Below, one piece after another: positions 16,007-21,587 of a DNA stretch of 23,404 nt. Position numbers and translations under genes: made by a program. This stretch comes from a virus, in the IMG/VR virus record IMGVR_UViG_3300042449_000918, positions 1 through 23,404 of that record. One strand, given 5' to 3'. The notes beneath the pieces are model-generated. The model did no database searches. It saw nothing but the letters and a program-made list of their open reading frames with translations, and was not told the origin of the DNA. The stretch's first letter is position 1. Each line of letters opens with the position of its first letter.

Positions 16007-16796
16007 TTCGTTATTGTCAGCTGAATTAATCAATTTAGATTTTGATAAAGATTCTTTTATTAAAGAATATGATGAACACATTTTACCCAATAGTAATAAC
16101 ATACGTAACGGCCAACACGTATTATTTAAAACGGTAAATGCAAATTCAAATTGGGGTATGGTTGAACCACAAAAGTATTTAAAAGCAGATGTAAGAACAG
16201 AAACAGGAGCTGTCGTTGATAATGGTTATCCTAGTTGGAAAGGTACTTCACTAATTTACTTAGATACTACTGATGAAGAATTAAAAGAAAATAGTAAAAA
16301 CGGTAGTGTATCTGTTCGCAATTACGTATTAGACAAACACGGAGAGTTTAAGTTTTTTCCACAATATGAAAATTTAAACATAACCAAATATATTAAAAGT
16401 TTACCTTTAAGTACTATTATAGGAATAAGATGTGTTAGTTTACAACCTGATACTTTTTCTATAATTCATAGGGACGATAGTAATTATTTGCCAGACAGCC
16501 AAAGAAGTTTAAAAGTACAACGTATGGTAAACAACTACTTATGGAAACAAGGATTTGTTCAAATTACAATTAACATAAGTGATGGCGAAGTGCCTTTATA
16601 CTATAGTACTACAAGTGATTTGAGTGAGAAATTCAAAACTATTAATTATCCTGTTTATCTATTTAATGATTTTTTTTATCACGGAGTTCCCATTACAAAA
16701 AACAGGCGTCGCCAAATACGAATAACAGGACGTCCTACAAATGATTTAATGAAGCATATAAATAATTCTACATTAGTATATTATGAAAAAAACTGA
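15993..16796 (+). CDS. 2OG-Fe(II) oxygenase-like protein (paralogue of 18837-19586), TTG start
   Basis: 267 residues. IRCVSLQPDTFSIIHRDDSN (145-164; His159-x-Asp161), FVQITINISDGEVPLYYST (188-206), and VYLFNDFFYHGVPITKNRRR (221-240; His230), then QIRITGR with Arg243, give the HxD...H...R set of a double-stranded beta-helix oxygenase. The opposite-strand gene at 18837-19586 has the same order (VRCILQ.., HKD, ITLNIADGG, H, RIQLR). The start is inferred to be TTG at 15993: no ATG lies between the in-frame stop at 15969 and residue 56, and residues 1-18 (IEFNSLLSAELINLDFDKD) align with the N-terminus of the paralogue. It overlaps the preceding gene by 14 bases. Confidence 0.65.
   Translation: MIEFNSLLSAELINLDFDKDSFIKEYDEHILPNSNNIRNGQHVLFKTVNANSNWGMVEPQKYLKADVRTETGAVVDNGYPSWKGTSLIYLDTTDEELKENSKNGSVSVRNYVLDKHGEFKFFPQYENLNITKYIKSLPLSTIIGIRCVSLQPDTFSIIHRDDSNYLPDSQRSLKVQRMVNNYLWKQGFVQITINISDGEVPLYYSTTSDLSEKFKTINYPVYLFNDFFYHGVPITKNRRRQIRITGRPTNDLMKHINNSTLVYYEKN
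16757..16764 (+). promoter_or_regulatory. T4-type late promoter box inside the 3' end of a gene
   Basis: Exact TATAAATA inside the preceding coding region. The predicted transcription start is near 16770, 13 bases before the ATG at 16783. It could give separate expression of the later genes of cassette C; coding chance cannot be excluded. Confidence 0.4.
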
Positions 16797-17481
16797 TTAT
16801 TATAAAAAATTATTATTTTGTCCTTTAGATTTGCCTACACCACCAGATGTAGATTATAATAAGTTTAATGAATGGCATTTAGAACAATTAGAATATAATA
16901 AAAAACATAACAAGACAGCGGCCGTAGCTGATGGTAAACAAGAATATCCTTGGCAGGTAAGTTGGGCGTTATGGTGGAACACTTATGATAAACCAAATCC
17001 TTGGATATGTGATTTTGATAAAAAGTTTCCGGAGTTAGTAGAATATATAAAACAATATCCTTTTACACAAGCAAAAAGTATTAGTTTTCTAAATCAAAAG
17101 GAAAGTAGAGATGTATATTTACACACTGATCCTGATAAAAGGTGGGGTATGCGATTTTATTTGAAAAATGGTTTAGGAGAAAAACTATATTTTGTGAAAA
17201 GTTTAGAACAAAGAAAAGAACGTTTAAAAACTATGCACGAAGGCCAATATAATGATTTATGGGAAAATAGTCAAAAAGAAAAGTTATATGCCAAATTTCC
17301 TACTCAAAGATGTGCTTGGATGTTGAATAGTATGGATGCTTTTCACGGTGTTGAAAAGAATCCTAAACCAGCTGGTAATAGAATTAGTTGTGTATTGATA
17401 GGTGATTATGATTACGAAAAATTGTTTAAACTTTTTGATCGTAGTATTGAAAAATATAAAGAATATGCAATTTTCTACTAA
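16783..17481 (+). CDS. 2OG-Fe(II) oxygenase-like protein
   Basis: 232 residues. AKSISFLNQKESRDVYLHTD (97-116) carries His114-x-Asp116, WGMRFYLKNGLGEKLYFVK (121-139) supplies the next strands, and CAWMLNSMDAFHGVEK (177-192; His188), followed by NRISCVLIGD with Arg200, completes the HxD...H...R pattern. The first 90 residues are Trp/Tyr/Pro-rich (WQVSWALWWNTYDKPNPW) and unlike the other oxygenases in the island, so this is a separate subfamily. It overlaps the upstream gene by 14 bases, and the desaturase begins 8 bases downstream. Substrate unknown. Confidence 0.65.
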   Translation: MKKTDYYKKLLFCPLDLPTPPDVDYNKFNEWHLEQLEYNKKHNKTAAVADGKQEYPWQVSWALWWNTYDKPNPWICDFDKKFPELVEYIKQYPFTQAKSISFLNQKESRDVYLHTDPDKRWGMRFYLKNGLGEKLYFVKSLEQRKERLKTMHEGQYNDLWENSQKEKLYAKFPTQRCAWMLNSMDAFHGVEKNPKPAGNRISCVLIGDYDYEKLFKLFDRSIEKYKEYAIFY

Positions 17482-17489
17482 ATAATAAT

Positions 17490-18254
17490 ATGAAAAATAT
17501 ATTTCGTTCCAACACCGGTTATTTTATACCAATACAAATTACTTTAACTATTGTAATGATATTGGCAATTATACTTGGAGATTTTAGTTGGAAATGGTGG
17601 CTCGCTGGTATTATAAGTTATTTTATTACAGGTTGTTTAGGCATTACAGTTACGTTTCATAGATACTTAACACATCATAGTTTTAAAATGTCTAAATCAT
17701 TAGAATATCTTTTTAGTTTTTTTGGTTCTATGGGAGGAACAGGTTCTACTATAGGCTGGGTGGCCGTTCATAGACATCATCATTCACATAGTGATACAAT
17801 AGAAGATCCTCATAGCCCTAGACATCAAGGTTGGAAAGTTTTATTTCCTAATTACAATTTTACTTGGAATAAATGGGCCGTAAGAGATTTATTAGTAAAT
17901 AAATTTCATCTATTCTTACACCAATATTACTTTTTAATACTTACAGTATGGGCATTAATTCTTACTACTCTATTTGGTATTGCAGGTTTTGTATTTCTAT
18001 TTTCTATGCCTATAGTATGTCAAGTATGGTCTAGTGTATTAAGCAACTATGTAAACCACGCTCAATGGGTGCCTTTTGGTTATAGAAATTATAATCTAAA
18101 AGATGATTCAGTAAACAATGCTCTACTAGCTTTAATTACATTTGGAGAAGGCTGGCATAATAATCATCACGCTACACCAGGCCGTGCTTCATTTAAAAGA
18201 AGATGGTGGGAGTTTGATTTAACAGGTAGTATTATTAATCTAGTTAAAAAGTAA
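17490..18254 (+). CDS. Membrane acyl-lipid/acyl-CoA fatty acid desaturase
   Basis: 254 residues with the three histidine boxes of membrane desaturases: HRYLTHH (57-63), HRHHH (94-98) and HNNHH (223-227), together binding a di-iron centre. Hydrophobic segments at about 10-30, 36-55 and 145-175 fit the membrane helices; the protein lies in the host inner membrane. The GW.AVHR.HH.H.D...DPHSP and GEGWHNNHHA patterns match delta-9-type desaturases. The length is on the short side for bacterial members (about 250-320). It introduces a double bond into host fatty acids using O2 and an electron donor that is not encoded here. It is placed amid the oxygenase genes, 8 and 6 bases from its neighbours, so it is probably co-expressed with them. 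Confidence 0.92.
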   Translation: MKNIFRSNTGYFIPIQITLTIVMILAIILGDFSWKWWLAGIISYFITGCLGITVTFHRYLTHHSFKMSKSLEYLFSFFGSMGGTGSTIGWVAVHRHHHSHSDTIEDPHSPRHQGWKVLFPNYNFTWNKWAVRDLLVNKFHLFLHQYYFLILTVWALILTTLFGIAGFVFLFSMPIVCQVWSSVLSNYVNHAQWVPFGYRNYNLKDDSVNNALLALITFGEGWHNNHHATPGRASFKRRWWEFDLTGSIINLVKK

Positions 18255-18260
18255 TACGAT

Positions 18261-18848
18261 ATGTATTCTAATCTGGCTTTTTTACCTATTAAAGTAGATT
18301 TTTTTAATGATTTTAATATTATAGAAGATTTTCCTAATAAATTTCATTTTTGGAACTATAAACAATTACTAGACGAAAATAACAAATCAAATTATGATGT
18401 AAAATCTTGGCGTACAGATTTAAATACAGAATACGATTTCGTTAAAAAATTAGTAGAACAATTACCCTACGATAATTTATCTAGTGTAAGAATAACAAAA
18501 CAATTACATCCGGTTTTAAAACATTTGGATATAACAACGCCTGATTGTCCTTTAAACATATACGAAGATTTTGTAAAAAATGAACCTTGTGGATATAGAT
18601 TTGTTTTGTTAAACAAAAATACTTTTTTACAATTTTTTATTAAAGAACAATGGGTAACAGCTAATTTGCCTGAAAATACATATTGTTATTTAATGAATAC
18701 AACTAAACTATTACATAGAGTTTTATCTTTTGATAATATCAGTGAAAGAATTACAATATATGTAAGAGGTAATGTTAATAAAGAAAAACATTTAAAAAAT
18801 ATAGAAAATAATTTAAAGCTTTACGAAAAGTACGCTTTATATATGTAA
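18261..18848 (+). CDS. 2OG-Fe(II) oxygenase-like protein
   Basis: 195 residues. SVRITKQLHPVLKHLDIT (75-92; His88-x-Asp90), YRFVLLNKNTFLQFFI (112-127), and CYLMNTTKLLHRVLSF (142-157; His152), then SERITIYVRGN with Arg163 and Arg169, match the HxD...H...R core of the fold. The protein is short, like other phage-type oxygenases. It is the last gene of plus cassette C; its final 12 bases overlap the 3' end of the opposite-strand oxygenase. Substrate unknown. It could be Fe-binding but lack catalysis; sequence alone does not decide. Confidence 0.6.
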   Translation: MYSNLAFLPIKVDFFNDFNIIEDFPNKFHFWNYKQLLDENNKSNYDVKSWRTDLNTEYDFVKKLVEQLPYDNLSSVRITKQLHPVLKHLDITTPDCPLNIYEDFVKNEPCGYRFVLLNKNTFLQFFIKEQWVTANLPENTYCYLMNTTKLLHRVLSFDNISERITIYVRGNVNKEKHLKNIENNLKLYEKYALYM

Positions 18849-19586
18849 AAGTTTTAAATAAGGTTTATTTAATTTAGCAAAAACTCTTAATTGTATTCTT
18901 TGACTTTTAACTTCAGTAGTACAATGTAAACAAGCATCATCAAAATGCCAAGCTTTATGTTTACTTTCATCTATCATAAATTTTTTACCAGTTCTATAAT
19001 CTTGTATCCAAAGATTTGCACCACCATCGGCTATATTTAATGTTATAGAACAAAAACCTTTATCATAAAACATTTTATTAGTTTGGGGGCCACTATCTTT
19101 ATGTACAACACCAATACTAGGTGGTTCTTGTAATATACAACGTACAGTTAAAGGATATTCAATTGGTAATGATTCTATAATACTTTTAGTATAAGATATT
19201 TGTAAATCTTCACGCCAAGACCAAGGAGAAGTATATTTTATCCATAAGGGCAATCTATCGTTATTTTCAAATTTGCCTTCCCAAGATTCTTTTTGAGATT
19301 TTTCTTTTTCAGGTAAATAAGTCAAATTTAACATTTGAAAAGTATTATATTCTCCTTTAACTAATTTTCTTTCTCCGTTTTCTTGTACGTAATGATGTAT
19401 ATGTTTATTCTTTTCAAAAATAACTTCAGGAAAAATATCACCATTTGGGTCCCACCTACTATGGCCTTTATCATTGTAGTCTGTGGTAGCCACCATACTT
19501 TTTTCAAATACATTGTTTGATAATAATTCATCTTTGATTTTTTGTTGGTCAAAATCAAAATCAATACTAGCCCATACTGGTATCAT
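18837..19586 (-). CDS. 2OG-Fe(II) oxygenase-like protein (paralogue of 15993-16796)
   Basis: 249 residues, ATG at 19586 preceded by AAAGGA at 19592-19597 (5-base spacing), a good ribosome site. LTVRCILQEPPSIGVVHKDS (146-165; His162-x-Asp164), FCSITLNIADGGANLWIQD (178-196), and AWHFDDACLHCTTEV (212-226; His221), then RIQLRVF (Arg230/Arg234), give the full HxD...H...R set. The same order and spacing occur in the plus-strand gene at 15993-16796, so the two are distant paralogues or two related imports. It overlaps the preceding gene of the cassette by 20 bases. Confidence 0.7.
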   Translation of the reverse strand: MIPVWASIDFDFDQQKIKDELLSNNVFEKSMVATTDYNDKGHSRWDPNGDIFPEVIFEKNKHIHHYVQENGERKLVKGEYNTFQMLNLTYLPEKEKSQKESWEGKFENNDRLPLWIKYTSPWSWREDLQISYTKSIIESLPIEYPLTVRCILQEPPSIGVVHKDSGPQTNKMFYDKGFCSITLNIADGGANLWIQDYRTGKKFMIDESKHKAWHFDDACLHCTTEVKSQRIQLRVFAKLNKPYLKLLHI

Positions 19587-20196
19587 TATATTCCTTTGGT
19601 AAATATTTTTCTTTAAATTCTTTCAAAGAACAACTTATTAACTTAACTGCTATTTTTTGTTTCGTGTTATTGATATTATATACGTTATCTAAAAAAATTA
19701 AATCATTATAAAAGTTAGAATTTTTATTACCTAATGTTACTGCTTTTTTGTCTTTCACTCTTTTTAAAAATTTAATTAACCATTCGTTATATAGGTTAAA
19801 GGTAAAAACAACTGCTTTAACATTTAATTTTTTAGCTTCTTCAAATTGTTTTGGTAATAAGTAATCGCCTTGCCACCATTTTTTTCTGTCATTAAGATTT
19901 GTCCAAGTACGAGAACCTAATATCATAATATCATCTGACCAAGGACTTATATAACAACCACTAGCCGCTATTGGTGTTTTATCTTTTAATAATACAAAAA
20001 ATTTACCTTTATCAAATCTTTTTTTATTAACAATACTATACATTAGTGATGATTTATTATTTTGCCAATCTTTCCAATTAACATTTTTAGATGCTACACT
20101 ATTATCTTTTTCGGAAAGTTTACACATTTCTTCTAAATTTTTTTTATAATCTTTCCAGTTTAAACTGTTTATAGACAATACTTCAATATTATTCAT
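19567..20196 (-). CDS. GNAT-like acetyltransferase
   Basis: 209 residues from the ATG at 20194-20196; an in-frame TTG at 20211 would add five residues but is less likely. GKFFVLLKDKTPIAASGCYI (about 64-83) matches the GNAT beta2-beta3 hairpin, and DIMILGSRTWTNLNDRKKWW (89-108) leads to the acetyl-CoA region, though the usual R/Q-x-x-G-x-G/A is replaced by RKKWWQGDY. KKLNVKAVVFTFNLYNEWLIKFL (122-144) fits the later strand and helix. Many Lys and Asn. A remote member; activity is uncertain. It overlaps the upstream gene by 8 bases and lies in the same minus-strand cassette. Confidence 0.5.
   Translation of the reverse strand: MNNIEVLSINSLNWKDYKKNLEEMCKLSEKDNSVASKNVNWKDWQNNKSSLMYSIVNKKRFDKGKFFVLLKDKTPIAASGCYISPWSDDIMILGSRTWTNLNDRKKWWQGDYLLPKQFEEAKKLNVKAVVFTFNLYNEWLIKFLKRVKDKKAVTLGNKNSNFYNDLIFLDNVYNINNTKQKIAVKLISCSLKEFKEKYLPKEYNDTSMG
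19592..19597 (-). promoter_or_regulatory. Shine-Dalgarno AAAGGA for the gene starting at 19586
   Basis: Minus strand AAAGGA, 5 bases from ATG. It confirms that start inside the 3' end of the upstream gene. Confidence 0.65.
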
Positions 20197-20656
20197 TGTA
20201 TTTTTTTTCAATAATTCTATTAGCTACTTGTTCAAAACTTTCATTATCAATAGATATTTTAAATAACAATCTTTCACTATTGCCATTTATAACACTATGC
20301 GGTTGAGTAGTATCTAGTAAAGCATTTTTATAGAAATAATTTTTACTGTTTATTATTATAGCCGTGTTATTTTCACTTAATAAAAAATTTAAAGAACATT
20401 TTGTAGTATTATCTGTATGTGTGTTTATATAGGCATTAGGCTTAAGCCAATAAAATCTAGGTGTGCCTACAATTTCAAAATCTTTCATAATTTGTTCTAT
20501 ATAATTGCCTGAATATATGCTAACCTTCCAATCTGTAAAAACTTTATTTGGATAACGACCGTCTGTGTGAAATATAGATAATTTTTTAGCTTCTTCTGAT
20601 TCTTTTAAAATCAAATCTTTTTTAAGTTCGTACTTTAAATGTAATAAAGGTTGCAT
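20189..20656 (-). CDS. Small 2OG-Fe(II) oxygenase, Asp/Asn-hydroxylase-like
   Basis: 155 residues from the ATG at 20654-20656; a TTG at 20665 would add three residues. PRFYWLKPNAYINTHTDN (66-83; His80-x-Asp82), CSLNFLLSENNTAIII (87-102), and TQPHSVINGNSERLLFKISI (117-136; His120, Arg129) are the HxD...H.V.N....R pattern, close in style to Asp/Asn beta-hydroxylases and prolyl-hydroxylase-like proteins. At 155 residues it is nearly only the catalytic barrel. It is the first gene of minus cassette D, with a late box at 20685-20692 directly upstream. No ribosome site is visible. Confidence 0.65.
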   Translation of the reverse strand: MQPLLHLKYELKKDLILKESEEAKKLSIFHTDGRYPNKVFTDWKVSIYSGNYIEQIMKDFEIVGTPRFYWLKPNAYINTHTDNTTKCSLNFLLSENNTAIIINSKNYFYKNALLDTTQPHSVINGNSERLLFKISIDNESFEQVANRIIEKKYNE

Positions 20657-20684
20657 AATTATCAATTTTTAAATAATATATAAC

Positions 20685-20692
20685 TATTTATA
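20685..20692 (-). promoter_or_regulatory. T4-type late promoter box for cassette D
   Basis: The plus strand reads TATTTATA, that is TATAAATA on the minus strand. The predicted transcription start is near 20679, ahead of the minus-strand genes. It lies back to back with the plus box at 20696-20703. Confidence 0.6.
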
Positions 20693-20695
20693 TCG

Positions 20696-20703
20696 TATAA
20701 ATA
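20696..20703 (+). promoter_or_regulatory. T4-type late promoter box for the right virion block
   Basis: Exact TATAAATA. The predicted start is near 20709, followed by AAAGGAG and the ATG at 20724. This is the most complete promoter-leader in the window. Confidence 0.7.
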
Positions 20704-20711
20704 ATACTATT

Positions 20712-20718
20712 AAAGGAG
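20712..20718 (+). promoter_or_regulatory. Perfect Shine-Dalgarno AAAGGAG that fixes the start at 20724
   Basis: AAAGGAG lies 5 bases before the ATG at 20724. An in-frame GTG at 20718 overlaps this site and is therefore unlikely to be the start. Confidence 0.8.
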
Positions 20719-20723
20719 TGAAT

Positions 20724-20933
20724 ATGGCGATTACAATTAATGGTAAAGAATATGATGAAAGTAAGTTCAGTGATAAATTGAAAAACTACATCATAGCAAG
20801 ACAAGAAATACAAAACAATAAGACAAGATTGCTTATTGAAATTGAGAAAATAGACGTTTTAACTGAATACTATAACAATAGAATTATAGAAGAATTAGGT
20901 ATAGAGGTTAAGGAAACTAAAGAAACAAAATAA
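20724..20933 (+). CDS. Small DUF6447-like phage protein
   Basis: 69 residues from the ATG chosen because of the AAAGGAG site. ITINGKEYDESKFSDKLKNY (3-22) followed by a charged helix with IARQEIQNNKTRLLIEIEKI is the pattern I recall for DUF6447-type small phage proteins (VTI.GKEYD...LSDEAK...). Function unknown in the family. Residues about 17-60 are probably a coiled coil. It is the first gene of the right virion block, under a late promoter, so a particle-associated or assembly role is likely. The stop abuts the next ATG directly. Confidence 0.7.
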   Translation: MAITINGKEYDESKFSDKLKNYIIARQEIQNNKTRLLIEIEKIDVLTEYYNNRIIEELGIEVKETKETK

Positions 20934-21272
20934 ATGGCAGCTGTAGCAAACCTATCAATAGACCAAGGCGCAACATTTACATCAGATATAACCGTAAAAG
21001 ACATAAACGGAAACGTATTTGATTTGACTGGCTATACGGCCGTTGCAAAACTGGCCAAAGGTTATTCATCTACAAGAACAAGAACGACAATGTCCACTGC
21101 ATTTGCTACAGATAGAACAACTGGTGTTTTGACTATTTCTTTAACGGCCAATCAAACAACCGCTCTGGACGCAGAAAGATACGTCTATGACGTTGAAATT
21201 ACCTCTAGTACTGGTTCAGTTACAAGAGTTTTAGAAGGAATTATTACCGTTAGACCTGAAGTAAGTGTTTAA
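20934..21272 (+). CDS. Beta-sandwich virion protein (BppU/LtfC-like N-terminal fold)
   Basis: 112 residues. LSIDQGATFTSDITVKDINGN (7-27), DLTGYTAVAKLAK (30-42), TGVLTISLTANQTTALDAER (63-82) and YVYDVEITSSTG (83-94), ending in RVLEGIITVRPEV (98-110), are the standard order of a small phage beta-sandwich found in baseplate and fibre-associated proteins: D-x-G, D-L-T-G-Y, G-x-x-x-x-x-L-T, Y-V-Y-D, L-E-G. The start ATG directly follows the preceding TAA. Structural, not enzymatic. The exact position in the particle is unknown. Confidence 0.7.
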   Translation: MAAVANLSIDQGATFTSDITVKDINGNVFDLTGYTAVAKLAKGYSSTRTRTTMSTAFATDRTTGVLTISLTANQTTALDAERYVYDVEITSSTGSVTRVLEGIITVRPEVSV

Positions 21273-21300
21273 ATTATTCTTTATTATAGATTAAAATTAA

Positions 21301-21308
21301 TATAAATA
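21301..21308 (+). promoter_or_regulatory. T4-type late promoter box
   Basis: Exact TATAAATA in the 57-base gap between two virion genes. The predicted start is near 21314, followed by a purine-rich AAAGAGAG leader (weak ribosome site) before the ATG at 21330. Confidence 0.6.
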
Positions 21309-21329
21309 TAAGTAAAAAGAGAGATTTGA

Positions 21330-21584
21330 ATGGCTAACATAACTGCTAGGATCAGTTCACCTACATCTGCTGGACCCCAAAAAGTATCTGTAACGATACC
21401 ATCTGGTGCCACATTACAAAACAGCTCATTACAATTAAAATTATTAGGCGATGTAGATACGACAACTGAAGGATTAATTGACGGCTCTTTATTACAATAT
21501 AGATCAAGCGATCAAAAGTTTGTTACAAGAACAAACATCATTACAACTACAGGAAATTTAACACTTAACGGTGGAGAATATTAA
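21330..21584 (+). CDS. Small fibre-associated virion protein
   Basis: 84 residues, own late promoter upstream. The N-terminus is beta-like (ITARISSPTSAGPQKVSVTI), followed by SSLQLKLLGDVDTTTEGLIDGSLLQYRSSDQKFV (32-65); the DGSLLQYRSSDQKFV pattern resembles the phage-fibre phrase DG..L.YD....W. It ends in NLTLNGGEY, very like the C-terminus (ITTIDGGTY) of the next gene. It is probably a minor fibre or baseplate component. The stop is 3 bases before the next ATG. Confidence 0.65.
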   Translation: MANITARISSPTSAGPQKVSVTIPSGATLQNSSLQLKLLGDVDTTTEGLIDGSLLQYRSSDQKFVTRTNIITTTGNLTLNGGEY

Positions 21585-21587
21585 TAA

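Noticed and set aside
8418-20665. Island as an integrated mobile element with repeats or integrase
   Set aside because: No integrase, transposase or direct repeats were seen at the edges; the TATAAATA motifs at the ends are promoters.
20718-20720. GTG start for the DUF6447-like gene
   Set aside because: It overlaps the AAAGGAG ribosome site; the ATG at 20724 has ideal spacing.
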